Positions 22,480 to 33,900 of a stretch of 64,000 bases of DNA are shown here, piece by piece. The position numbers were made by a program, and so were the translations under genes. This DNA is from Azadirachta indica (Eukaryota; Streptophyta; Magnoliopsida; Sapindales; Meliaceae), in contig CM040443.1 in NCBI GenBank assembly GCA_022749755.1, positions 15,763,744 to 15,827,743 on the forward strand. The letters are read 5' to 3'. Numbering within the stretch: position 1 is the stretch's first letter; each line of letters starts with the position of its first letter. Under the pieces are notes generated by a model. It saw only the letters and a program-made list of their open reading frames with translations. It made no database searches and was not told where the DNA came from.

Positions 22480-23245
22480 TGTCTAAATAACAAAATTAGA
22501 AATTAAATACCAATAAGTTCAAGATTATCACCTTAATTTACTAAACTATAAAGATACTGTCATGGGATAAACTAAGAATTTAATCTATATTGACTAACTA
22601 ATATTTCAAAAAGAGGTTGGTACCATTGGAAAGTTAAAAAAATAAGCTTTCTATAGAATTTTATAGTTTTAGCAGTTGGAGTTCTCTAAAGAAAATTATG
22701 ACAACTTTTTTACAATACATTCATTTTCAAGACAGAATTCTGAATGCAGGAATTTTAAAAATTTTTTTAACTTAAATTCAATACAATTTGTTTAATTTCT
22801 AAATGTTAGAAGGATTTTGTGAGTTGTAATTCAAAGTCTTGGTTGTTTTAGTTTATTTTTAAATAGTGTTAAATGTTTATATCAGTTTATCATTGTTAGG
22901 TAGTGGTTGTTGACCTAACAATTGAAATTTCTATTAGTTGTTGGCCTAACCTTTGACATTTTCTCTTTGTAAAAACATATATAAAGGCCTCAAATATATA
23001 ATACTGGAATAAAAAGTTATTTTGATTTGAGTTTAATACAATTATGGTATTTTATACTCTGTATCTCTCAGAGAATTTTTTATAGAGCAGTGAGTGTTCT
23101 TCTTTCAAGTTCTACAATCTTTGACAACAAGTTTTGAGTGGTGTTCTTATATCCTTTTGTTGTTAACCTCAAGAAAAGAGCTTACTAACCTATTTTCCTT
23201 ATCAAGCATTAATTCTTCTACGTAAAACTTTTATTTTCGATATCA
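22480..23245 (+). repeat. 5' LTR of the nested element
   Basis: 766 bp, starting TGTCTAAATAAC and ending CGATATCA. It contains a TATATAAAGGCC box near 22978, a plausible promoter. It differs from the 3' copy by many substitutions and small indels, so insertion is not recent. Confidence 0.8.
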
Positions 23246-23248
23246 ATT

Positions 23249-23260
23249 TGGTATCAAAGC
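23249..23260 (+). promoter_or_regulatory. Primer-binding site (tRNA-Met type)
   Basis: TGGTATCAAAGC three bases after the LTR end. It differs at one base from the TGGTATCAGAGC site that pairs with the 3' end of initiator tRNA-Met in many plant LTR elements. Confidence 0.75.
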
Positions 23261-23347
23261 TAATAGATCTTTGGCAACCTGTAAGTTATAGCAAGCTGTC
23301 ATTACCAAAAGCATTCTAAGTTTGATTCTCCAAACACGTTGCAAAAT

Positions 23348-23587
23348 ATGAGAAGGCAATTCAATTACATTCAACAACTCCTTGAGGTATACGAAAATCT
23401 TCAAAGAAGTCAGCAACATAAAGAACCTATCCATGAAAATCCAATTGATGAGAAAGATGGAGAAGACTACATGGAAATTGAAGTAGAGGAATATATGGAG
23501 GAAGAAGATGATGTGCAACTTGTCCGCGAATCCCTTGTTAAAGAGGAAGAAAAGGAATACTACATGGAAGCAAAATATGATGATTGA
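23348..23587 (+). pseudogene. Acidic gag-like fragment
   Basis: Open frame of about 79 codons from an ATG at 23348. It is rich in Glu, Asp, Tyr and Lys (for example MEIEVEEYMEEEDDVQLV) and is followed after a stop by further charged sequence to about 23670. The position after the primer site suggests a gag remnant. No zinc knuckle is seen. Function cannot be assigned from the sequence. Confidence 0.4.
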
Positions 23588-24059
23588 ATGGAGGAGGAAG
23601 AAGATGAGGTAAAACATACTCATAAAACCTTGAAGAAGGAGAAAAAGTTGATGAAGCTAAAATCAAATTAGAAAGTTACATGAAAAGGGAAAGAAACATG
23701 AATATGAAATTAAGGTAAACAATTGCTACCTTATTTCATTTTTTGTTGAAAAGAAGTATCCAAATGAAACTTGATGTGATGTTGTTATATAGATTCTTAT
23801 CATTTATATCTTAGACATCCTTGGGAATACAGTAGAAAGATCATATATGATGGGTTTAAAAACACTTATTCTTTTAAGGGTGGTGTTAAAGTGTTTTAAA
23901 TCCTTCGAATATGAAAAGTTTAAAAGGAAAGGGAAACATTTTTCTTACTCTTTCCAAGTTTAAAAGGAAGGCAAAGAAGAGAGGCAATATTTTCATATCG
24001 TAAGACATCTTTTTAAAGAGTTTTGTGATGTTGTTCCAAAGGAGATTTCATGTAGACTT

Positions 24060-24890
24060 CATGACATCCAAAGCATCAATGGAGTAACCTCATATTACTG
24101 AAGATTTATTAAAGATTTCAACAACATTGTTGTAATCATTGAATGCTTGAAAGCGAACTCATTCAAGTGGACAAGTGAAGCACAAAGGAGTTTCAAACAC
24201 CTAAAGAAGAAGATAATTGAAACCCTGTACTTGCACTTCTAGATTTTAACATAATCTCTCAAGTTGAATGTAAAACTTTTAATGTTGAAATTGGAGTTGT
24301 TTTAAGTCAAGAATGCAAACCCATTGTTTTCTTCGGTGAAAAACTGAATGATGCAAAAAGGAAACAACAAAGAATCAATCAAAGACATGCCAAATGAGTG
24401 GAGTTTCTTAAATCTTTTAATTTCTCCATCAAACACAAAGCTGGTTCACAGAATGTGGTGGCTGATGCATTGAGCCAAAAACACAACATGTTAACAACCA
24501 TGAAAATAGAGGTAATTAGTTTTGATCTGGTGAAATATCTCTATCAAGACAAAACTAACTTTGGAAAGATTTAGTCTGAATGTATAAATGATCCTTATAA
24601 CCATTTCTTGATTCATTATGGTTATCTCTTTATAGATAACAGTTTGTGCATTCCAAGATGTTCTTTGAGGCAATTTATCAATCAAGAAGCTTATGACAAC
24701 AACATAGGAGGACATTTTTGGAGAAATACAATACTTATTCTGATGGAAGAAAGATTTTATTGGCACAAGATGTAAAGGGACATGATAAAATATAAGTACC
24801 AATGTCAAGAATGTCAACTTGCAAGCCATGGTGAAAATTCTCGTTTTAAGTTTGGGAAGAGTCGAAATGCAAAAAATAACAATCTCAGTC
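24060..24890 (+). pseudogene. RNase H and integrase zinc-domain remnant
   Basis: Conceptual translation across frameshifts and stops shows the end of RT/start of RNase H (RRFIKDFNN-like, FKWTSEAQRSFKHLKKK), then IVFFGEKLND, a KHKAGSQNVVADALSQKHN segment, and the integrase HHCC region (NIGGHF ... YQCQECQLASHG). Most of the polymerase upstream is deleted. The fragment shows what a normal RNase H-to-integrase transition looks like, useful for comparison with the array junctions. Confidence 0.75.
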
Positions 24891-24962
24891 AATTTTATAG
24901 AATTGGAGACTAGAGAGTTAAGAGAGTCATTATTTTTCAACTAGGGGAAATTGACAAGGGAG

Positions 24963-25696
24963 TGTTTGAACAACAATATTAGAAAATAAGTGCCAAATAA
25001 GTTAAGATTATTACCCTAATTTACTAAGCTGTGAAACACTATCAGTAAGGTAAACTAAGAATTTAATTTGTGTTCACTGATTTAATATTTCAAAAAGAGA
25101 TTTAGTACCATTGAAAAGTTGAAGAAGCAAGTTTTCTATAAAATATTACGATTTAGCATTTGAAATTCTCTAGAGAAAGTTATGACAATTTCTTTACAAC
25201 ATGTTTATTTTCAAGACAAAAATCTAGATGCATGGATTTTAAAGATTTTTTTAGCTAAAATTCAATGTATTTTCTTTAAATACAAACTCTTAGATATTTT
25301 AGTTTATTTTTAAAGAGTTTTAAATATTTATATCAGTTTGTCATTGTTAAGTAATGGTTGTTGGTCTAATAATTAAAATTTCTATTAGTTGTTGGCCTAA
25401 CTTTTGACATTTTCTTTTTGTAAAAGCCTATATAAAGGCCTTAGATATGTAATATTGGAATAAAAAGTTGTTTTGAGTTAAGTTTAATATAATTCTGATA
25501 TTTTATACTCTGTATCTCTTGGAGAATTTTTCATAGAGCAGTGAGTATTCTTCTTTCAAGTTTTATAACTTTTGACAACAACTTTAGGGTGGTGATTTTG
25601 TATCTCTTTATCGTTAACCTTAGAAAGAGAGCATAGTAACCCATTTTCCTTATCAAGCATTAATTCGTCTACATAAAACTTCTATTTCCGGTATTA
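24963..25696 (+). repeat. 3' LTR of the nested element
   Basis: About 734 bp, starting TGTTTGAACAAC after a purine-rich tract and ending CGGTATTA. The terminal CA is mutated. It is co-linear with the 5' copy including the TATATAAAGGCC box near 25431. Confidence 0.8.
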
Positions 25697-26612
25697 GTTT
25701 TGATGCATTTTATTTCAAAAACAGAAGAATTAAAAATGGTACAATTTTTGGGCCTAAAATGATAAATGCAAAATAAACTTGAAAAACAACTGCGTCTTAT
25801 AACGAGTTACACGTGTTGTTACTCACCGTTACATAAGAATCATTTCGATGTATTTTATTTCGAAAATGAAGGAGTCGAAAATGGTATAATTTTCGAGCAC
25901 ATAATGGCAAAACACAAAATCGAGATGAAAAATGATATCATTTCATAATGAGCCGCACGTCTTATTACTCACCATCGCGTGAGGATCATTTACGATAGAT
26001 TTTATTTCGAAAATAGAAGAGTGGAAAAGGATACGATTTTCAAGGCTAAAATTATAAAAAACACAAAATGGACCAAAAAAAACGACTTCATTTTGTGGCT
26101 AGTTGCAAATCTTGTTACTCACTGTCGCATAAAAATTGTTTTGGTGCATTGTATTTCGAAAATGAAGTAGTAAAAAATGGTATGATTTTCGGGCACATAA
26201 TGGTTAAACACAATATAGAAACAAAAAACAAAATAAAATGTCTTATTACTCTTTATCGCATGAGGATTATTCCGATGCATTTTACTTCGAAAACAAAGGA
26301 GTCCAAAATGGTACGATTTTCACGCCCAAAATGGTAAAACCTAAGATGGATAAGGAAAATGGCCTCATTACACAATATGCCACACATCTTGCTACTTGCC
26401 ATCACGCGAGGATTATTTAGGTGTATTTTACTTTGAAAACAAAGGAGTCCAAAATAGTACAATTTTTAAGCCCAAAATGATAAAGCCCAGAATGGATGCG
26501 AAAAACTACATCATTATGCATCAGGCTGCACGTCTTATTACTCACTATTACATGAGAATAGTTTCAATGTAGTTTATTTTGAAAACAAATGAGTCGAAAA
26601 TGACACAATTTC
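25697..26612 (+). repeat. Diverged block of the ~146-bp satellite (right part)
   Basis: About six copies resuming at GATGCATTTTATTTC, the monomer position reached at the left side of the nested element. Strong divergence and low CpG, as in the left part. It ends in the middle of a monomer at the join to a gypsy pol fragment. Confidence 0.85.
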
Positions 26613-27376
26613 ATACAAATTAAGTTGCACAACCACGCATACAAGAGGAAAAAGTCATACATGGGGTTGGAGGTACTCAAGAGCAATATGCACATGATCC
26701 ATTAAGCTTATAAAGTGGACTAATCACAAGAGTTAGAGCCAAGAAATAGCAACTACCTTAAATGGATTAATTAAAAAGATATCCAATTCTAATACAATTC
26801 AAGATATAAGACGTGAAGTATTGGACTTTGTGAGTATTATTCAAGCTCTTGGAACCCAAGTGAATTGACACAAGAATGTCCGAAAAGAACGTCTTATTTC
26901 TTTTGTGCATTTATTTTTTTTAAGTCTTAAGTGATGTCATTGCTTATGACATTGCTTACATCATTAGTTTGAAATTTGTTTCCTGTATTTTCAAAGGTCT
27001 TAAAATTTGTATTAGTTTTTCGATTGTTGGTAGTAGTTGTTGGCCTAACTTTTGACATTTTCTCTTTGTAAAAGTATATATAAAGGTTTCAAATATGTAA
27101 CATGGAAAATAAGCAATTTGATTGTTGAGTTATTCCTTATAAATTCTTATTCTTGAACTTATCAAATTTAATTTCATATGACATTCAAAACAATCAAACT
27201 TATCATCTAAATTCTTGGGTGAGTTTTAAGAATTCTTAATGTAGTGTTTCAGCAACCGTAATCTTATTTCTTATCTAGTTCCATAATGAGTTAAGACTCA
27301 ACAAACTTATATCTTAAGGAAAATCTTGAAATTTGTTACTACATTTAGTGTTACATTATTAGTGAGGTTCGTATCA
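26613..27376 (+). mobile_element. Family-1 gypsy pol end followed by LTR
   Basis: The first about 200 bases translate, with stops, to the far C-terminal end of pol (VAQPRIQEEKVIHG, then GLITRVRAKK-like), matching the minus copy near 29600-29830. The LTR follows and ends GTTCGTATCA at 27376. A TATATAAAGG box lies near 27076. The exact left border of the LTR is not clear from this copy. It is directly preceded by satellite, so the rest of this element's pol is missing. Confidence 0.75.
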
Positions 27377-27378
27377 TT

Positions 27379-27390
27379 TGGTATCAGAGC
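27379..27390 (+). promoter_or_regulatory. Primer-binding site, initiator tRNA-Met
   Basis: TGGTATCAGAGC two bases after the LTR end; an exact match to the classical plant LTR-retrotransposon site. Confidence 0.85.
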
Positions 27391-27938
27391 ATTGGTTATA
27401 AGGCAAGTTTGAGTTATCATTTTATATTTTTATTGTTCCTTGCTTCCTCAAGTAGAATTCTAAAAATATTAAAAAAAAATTGCGTTTGAATTCTTCCTTG
27501 ACTGGTCCAACTAGAATTTTGTGTTTTACTTGATTTAGTTTGTTTTAAGTTTATACTTTTATTTTTGGTTCCTGTACAAAAAAAAACAGAGAGAAAAAAG
27601 AAAAAAGAAAGGAAAAAGGGGAAAAAAGAGGAATCTTTGTTGTCCATTATATCTATAATTTCTTATAATATTGATCTAATATTCCTTACTCTTCAACTAA
27701 TATTGTTATTGCTTGTATCAATTTCTTAAGAATTGTTTATTGAATCAAGTGAATTTTTTCGGTTGCTTCTTATCTTAAATTGTCATTTCAATTTTAATTG
27801 TTCTTAATTCTAATTAAGAGTGTACGAATATGGTGGAACATTTGAGTGGTTAAACACGAGAGTGAGTGAACCTTAATTGAGTCAAACACATAAGGGAGTG
27901 CTTGTGAGGTTTTTAACCTTGTTTTGCAGATTCTAAAT
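27391..27938 (+). other. Leader between primer site and gag
   Basis: Untranslated leader with a long purine-rich stretch near 27580-27635. It is homologous to 61944-62472 (same order of features), so this is part of the family-1 element. No gene. Confidence 0.7.
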
Positions 27939-28979
27939 ATGTCACACAATCAAGAAAAAAATCCAACCTTAGAAATACAATAACCAACTTCTCCAAACCT
28001 ATCATTACAAGCATTGTCGGGGGAGATAACACAGATAATGAGAGTTGAATTAGAACCAATCTATAAGAGAATGGATAGGATAGAGGAGGAGACATTTAGG
28101 ATAACCTCAAAACTCTTCCATTAGACAACCATGTAGGTAAGTGGAACTAAGGGTACAATGGGGTAATGTTGAAGATGATGAGAACTTTGATGAATCACCA
28201 ATGAAGTGGGGCAGGATTTTGCATGGTTATGGGAATAGAGAAGCTAGGATGGGTAGACTTGAGTTGGATGATGATTTGGCAAGCATTAAGGTGAAAATTT
28301 CATCATTCCAAGGTAGAAATGTTCTAAAGCTTATTTAGAGTGTAGAAGAGAATGAAAATGGTTTTCAATTATCATAATTACTCCGAAATTCAAAAGGTAA
28401 AACTTGCTATAATTAAATTTGCTGATTATGTTATTGTTTGGTAAGATCAGTTGTTGAAGGATAGAAGGAGAAATTAAGAACATGCTATTGAGACATGAGA
28501 CGAGATGAAGGCAATAACAAGAAGACGTTTCATTTCAAGTTACTACCATCGAGAGTTGTTCAACAAATTGTAGCGTCTAACTTAAGAATCCCAAAACATC
28601 TTTCATAGAAGATGGAGGTTGCTATGATCCAAGTAAATGTAGAGGAAGACAGAGAAGATACCATGGCTAGGTTCTTACATGGTTTAAATCATGGGATCGC
28701 AAATGTGATAGAGATGTAACATTATTTAGAGTTAACATATATGGTACACCAAGCCATCAAAGTTAAGTAACAATTGAGGAGAAGGAACATGGCTAGGAGG
28801 AGAGCAAGCACATCTACTACAAACTCATGGAGATTAACCCTTAAACAAGAGTAATTTCCATTAACAAAGTCCAAGTTCAAACCCTCTAAATCTGCTAAAC
28901 GAGTTGCGATGTAGAAACAAAGTAACACTGAATCCACCACTTCTAGCAACCATGAGGTTAAGTATTTTAAATGTCAAGG
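27939..28979 (+). pseudogene. Family-1 gag pseudogene, cut at the zinc knuckle
   Basis: Starts MSHNQEKNP and contains recognisable gag pieces such as NVEDDENFDESPM, ASIKVKISSFQGRN and the matrix/capsid region parallel to 62473-63524. It is broken by several stops and frameshifts. The sequence stops inside the zinc knuckle (YFKCQG) at 28979, where an oppositely oriented LTR begins. The rest of gag and all of pol of this copy are absent here. Confidence 0.8.
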
Positions 28980-29600
28980 TGACACGAACCTCTTCAATAA
29001 TGTGACAAAACCCAACACCGAATATAGTAAAAAATCCCAAGATTTTTATAAAACGTAAGTTTATTGAGTCTTAACCCAATAGCTGTCTACATAAGAACCA
29101 AGACTATGATTGTTCAAATGCCACACCAAGAATCCTTAAGAAAATACTTAATAATTTAAGTGATAAGTTTGGTTGTTTTAAATGTCACAAGAAATTAAAC
29201 ATGAACAGTTCAAGAATAAGAACCTGTAAGGAAAAACTCAATACTCAATACTCAAATTGCTTGTTTCATTTCAAAAATGAAAGCTTTTTTACAGACAAAT
29301 CAAAGGAAAAATGTCAAAAGTTAGGTTAACAATTCTACCAACAATTTGACAAACTAAATACAAACTTTATAACTTTTAAAATTATAAATTTGAAACATAA
29401 AAATGTAAGCAATGACATCATATGTATATGACATAATCAATGATATCGTACGTATTTTGATGTAAATAATGACATCATACGTGTATGATATAAGTGATTA
29501 CCTCATTTTAAAATTCTTAAAAATTACACAAAAGGACTATAATTTTTGGGCATTTTGATGTTAGTCTTCTTGAACTCCGATCACTTGAATGATGTTTACG
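28980..29600 (-). repeat. Inverted family-1 LTR
   Basis: Reverse complement matches the LTR at about 26840-27376 and the LTR end at 61842-61929, including the terminal GTTCGTGTCA at 28980. As the fragment to the right is integrase on the minus strand, this is the 3' LTR of a minus-strand element. Its upper border near 29600 is approximate because the pol C-terminus and LTR adjoin closely. Confidence 0.75.
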
Positions 29601-30972
29601 AGGCCTAATTCTTCAATACGTGTATCTTGAATTACATTTGAATCACACATCTTTTTAATTAGTCCATTTAAGGCATTTTGTAATGTCTTGTCTCTAACTC
29701 TTGTAGTCAGTCTACTCGGCATGCTTAGCGGATCTTATATATGATGCAATTGAGTGTCTCCAGCCTTATGTATGAATTTATCCCCTTGTTTGCGTGGTTG
29801 CACAACTTTATTTGCATCATTCTCCCCCTCTTGAAAAGGATTTGTTCTCAAATTGTTACCTATATCAGAAGGAGATAAGTCAGAAACATTAAAGCTTGTA
29901 CTTACCCCATACTCACCTAATAGTTCAAGTTTGTAGGTATTGTTATTGATGTATTCCACCACTCAAAATAGGCCATCTCCCTTTGATAGAAGTTTAGAAC
30001 GTTTTTACTAGAGAAAACGCTCATTCCTCATATATAACCAAAACCAATCTCTTGGTTTAAAGACAACCTTCTTGCATCCTTTATTGGCTTGCTTGGCATA
30101 TTGTTCCGTTCCTTATTTTATGTGTTGTTTTGCTTTCTCATGAATTTGCTTAATGAAATCAGCTTTCTTCTTACCATCTAAATTAACGCATTTACTCATA
30201 GGTAAAGGAGTTAAATTCAAAGAATAAGTGGATTAAATTCATGAATAATTTCAAAAGATGAAAACTTAGTTACAGAATAAACACAACAATTATAAGCAAA
30301 TTCAACATGCGGCAAGCAATCTTCCTAAGTTTTCATGTTCTTTTGTATGATAGCACACAATAAAGTAGACAATGTCCTATTTACTACTTTAGTTTGACTA
30401 TCTGTTTGTGATGACAAGTAGTAGAAAATAATAATTTAGTTCCCAACCTTCCCCACAATGTCTTCCAAAAATAATTCAAGAATTTTGCATCTCGATTTGA
30501 GACAATAGTCTTGGGCATTTCATGCAACCTAACAACCTCTTTGAAAAACAAATTAACTATATGTGATGCATCATCAGTTTTATGACATGCAATAAAGTGT
30601 GCCATTTTAGAAAACCTATCAACAACCACAAAACTAAGTCTCTTTCCTTTTTGGTTCTAGGTAATCTCAAAACAAAATCCATAAAAATATCTACCCAAGA
30701 TGTACTAAGAATAGGAAGTGGTGTATACAATCCATGTGGCTGTTGCCTAGACTTAGCTTGCTTACAAGTAATGCATCTCGCACAAACTCTTTCTACGTCA
30801 CATTTCATGTGCAGCCAAATGAAATGCTCATGCAATATCTCTAAGGTTTTACTACGTCAAAGTAACCCATTAAACCACCACCATATGCTTCTCAAACAAG
30901 TAACTCACATAAGGATGAATATGGAATGCACAATTTATTTTCTCAAAATAGAAAACTATCATACAAATAGAA
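29600..30972 (-). pseudogene. Gypsy integrase pseudogene (zinc domain to C-terminus)
   Basis: Conceptual minus-strand translation begins FYLYDSF and NKLCIP near 30965, then LMGYFDVVKTLEILHEHF, VCARCITCKQAKSR (HHCC domain) and [15 protein letters not shown] with the first catalytic Asp. Next is IVSNRDAKF, where the second catalytic Asp is replaced by Asn. The third catalytic region is frameshifted near 30400. The C-terminal part continues through YKLELLGEYGVSTSFNVSDL to the pol end DPLSMPSRLTTRVRDKTL. Several stops; inactive. Confidence 0.85.
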
Positions 30973-33900
30973 CTTACCACATTAGGATCCTTATGGCGCA
31001 TTTTATTTAAAAAACACAAAAGTTAAAAACTTACAATTTTTGGGACCGGAATTGTCAAATGTGATACGAACTCGAAAAACGACTTCATTTCGAGGTGGGC
31101 CAAAGCTTTTCTTACTTAGAATCGCGTGAGGATCCTTATGGTGCATTTTATTTCAAAAATGAAGAAGTTGAATACGTACTATTTTTTGGGACAAAAATGT
31201 CAAACGCAATACGAATTCGAAAAACGACTTCGCTTCGAGACGAGCCGCACGTATTGTTACTCAAAATTATGTGAGGATCATTATGGTGCATTTTATTTCA
31301 AAAATAAGAAAGTTGAAAACATACGATTTTCAGGGTCGGAATTGTTAAATGTGATACGAACTCGAAAGACGACTTCGCTTCGAGACGGGCTGTACGTCTT
31401 GTTACTTAGCATCGTATAAGGATCATTACAGTGCATTTTATTTCGAAAACGGAGAAATTGAAAACGTACGATTTTCGAGGCTGAAATTGTCAAATGTGAT
31501 ACGAACTCGAAAAACAACTTCGTTTCAAGGATCGTTAGGTCTTCTAACACAATATCGCATAAGGATCATTAGGGTACATTTTATTTCGAAAACGGAGAAA
31601 TTGAAAGCGTACAATTTTCTGAGACGGAATTGTCAAAAGTGATACGAACTCCAAAAATGACTTCATTTCGAGATGGGCCGTAAGTCTTGCTACGCAGCAT
31701 CGCATAAGGATTTTCGAAACGAAGAAATTGAAAACGTACGATTTTTGAGATTAAAATTGTCAAACGTGATACGGACTTAAAAAACGACTTTGTTTCAAGA
31801 CGAGCCGCTTGTCTTGTCATTTACCATTACATTAGGATCCTTACGGTGCATTTTATTTCAAAAACGCAGAAGTTGAAAATGTACAATTTTCAGGGCCAGA
31901 ATTGCCAAACGTGATACGAATTCGAAAGACAACTTTGTTTCGAGACAGGTTGTAGGTCTTGTTACTCAGCATCGTGTGAGGATCGTTACGGTGCATTTTA
32001 TTTCAAAAACGGAGAAGTTGAGAATGCACGATTTTTGGGGCTTGAATTGTCAAACGTGATACGAACTTGAAAAACGACATTATTTCGAGGCAGGCCATAG
32101 GTCTTCTTAATCAGCATCGCGTAGGGATCCTTAAGGTGCAATTTATTTTAAAAATGGACAAGTTAAATACGTACGATTTTCAGGGCTGGAATTGTCAAAC
32201 ATAATACGGATTTTAAAAATGACTTCGTTTTGAGATGGGTTGTAGGTCTTATTACTCAGCATCGTGTGAGGATTGTTATGGTGCATTTTATTTCTCAAAC
32301 AGAGAGGTTGAATACGTATGATTTTCGGGGTCAGAATTGTCAAATGTGATACAAACTCGAAAAATGACTTCGTTTCGAGGCAGGCCGTAGGTCTTCTTAC
32401 TCAAAATCACGTGAGGATCGTTATGGTGCATTTTATTTCGAAAACGAAGAAGTTAAAAATGTATAATTTTTGGGGCCGAAATTGTCGAATGTGATACGAA
32501 TTCGAAAAATGACTTCGTTTCAAGGCGAGCCGCAGGTCTTGTTACTCAGCATCGCGTGAAGATCATTACTGTGTATTTTATTTAGAAAACGGAAAAGTTG
32601 AATACGTACGATTTTCTTGGACGGAATTGTCAAACATGGTATGCACAAGCTGCAGGTTTTATTACTCAACATTGGATGGGATCGTTACAATGCATTTTAT
32701 TTCTGAAACGAAGAGGTTGAATACGTAAGATTTTAGGGGCCGGAATTATCAAACGAGGCACGAACTTAAAAAACGACTTCATTTTGAGGCGGGCTACAGG
32801 TCTTCTTTCTTAGCATCGCGTGACAATCGTTACTATGTATTTTATTTAAAAAAAGGAGAAGTTGAATACATACGATTTTTTGAGAAAGAATTGTCAAACG
32901 TGATACAGACTCGAAAAATAAATTCATTTCGAGACGGGTTGCAAGTCTTGTTACTCAACATCACGTGAGAATCGTTACAATGCATTATATTTCTGAAACG
33001 AAGAGGTTGAATACGTATGATTTTCGGGGTCAGATTTTTCAGACGTGATACGGACTTGAAAAACGACTTCGTTTCGAGACGAGCCGCTTGTCTTCTTAGT
33101 CACCATTAGATGAGGATGCTTATTGCACATTTTGTTTTGAAAATGGAGATGTTAAAAATATACGATTTTCGGGGTCAGAATTATCAAATGTGACACAAAA
33201 TCGAAAAACGACTTCGTTTCGAGGCGGACCGTAGGTCTTTTACTAAACATCGCGTGAGAATCATTAGGGTGCATTTTATTTCGAAAACTAAGAAATTGAA
33301 AACGTATGATTTATGGGGCCGAAATTGTCAAATGTAATACAAACTCAAAAAACGACTTCGTTTCGAGGCAGGTGCGGGTCTTCTTACTCATCATCGCTTG
33401 TGGATCATTATTGTGTATTTTATTTCAAAAACGAAGAAGTTGAATATGTATGATTTTCAGTGTCGGAATTGTCAAATGTGATACAAATTTGAAAGACGAC
33501 TTCGTTTCGAGACAGGCTGTAGGTCTTGTTACTTAGCATGTCGTGAGGATCATTACAGTGCATTTTATTTCAAAAATGGAGAAGTTGAAAATGTATGATT
33601 TTTGGCGCCAGAATTGTCAAACATTATACGAACTCGAAAAAAGACTTCTTTCCGAGTCGGGCCATAAGTCTTCTTACTCAGCATCGCATGAGGATCTTTA
33701 CAGTGAATTTTATTTCGAAAGTGGAGATGTTGAAAACGTAAACTTTTTGGGGCCGGAATTATCAAATGTGATATAAACTCGAAAATCGACTTCGTTTTGA
33801 GACGGGCCACAGGTCTTCTTACTTAGCATCGCTTGAGGATCGTTATTGTGTATTTTATTTCAAAAAAGGAGAAGTTGAATGCGTACGATTTTTGAGGCCG

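Larger units (their letters stand above)
22480..25696 (+). mobile_element. Nested deleted gypsy element with two LTRs
   Basis: A 3.2-kb element with direct LTRs (22480-23245 and 24963-25696) alike over their whole length, perhaps 80-90% by eye. It has a primer-binding site after the 5' LTR and a purine-rich tract just before the 3' LTR (near 24942-24962). The interior keeps an acidic gag-like stretch and RNase H plus integrase zinc-domain remnants; protease and RT are missing or unrecognisable. It sits inside one satellite monomer: the left flank ends and the right flank resumes at neighbouring points of the repeat. No matching target duplication was found. Confidence 0.85.

Noticed and set aside
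23348..23670. Acidic ORF as an independent host gene.
   Set aside because: It sits just after the primer-binding site of the nested LTR element, where gag is expected, and is short and broken.
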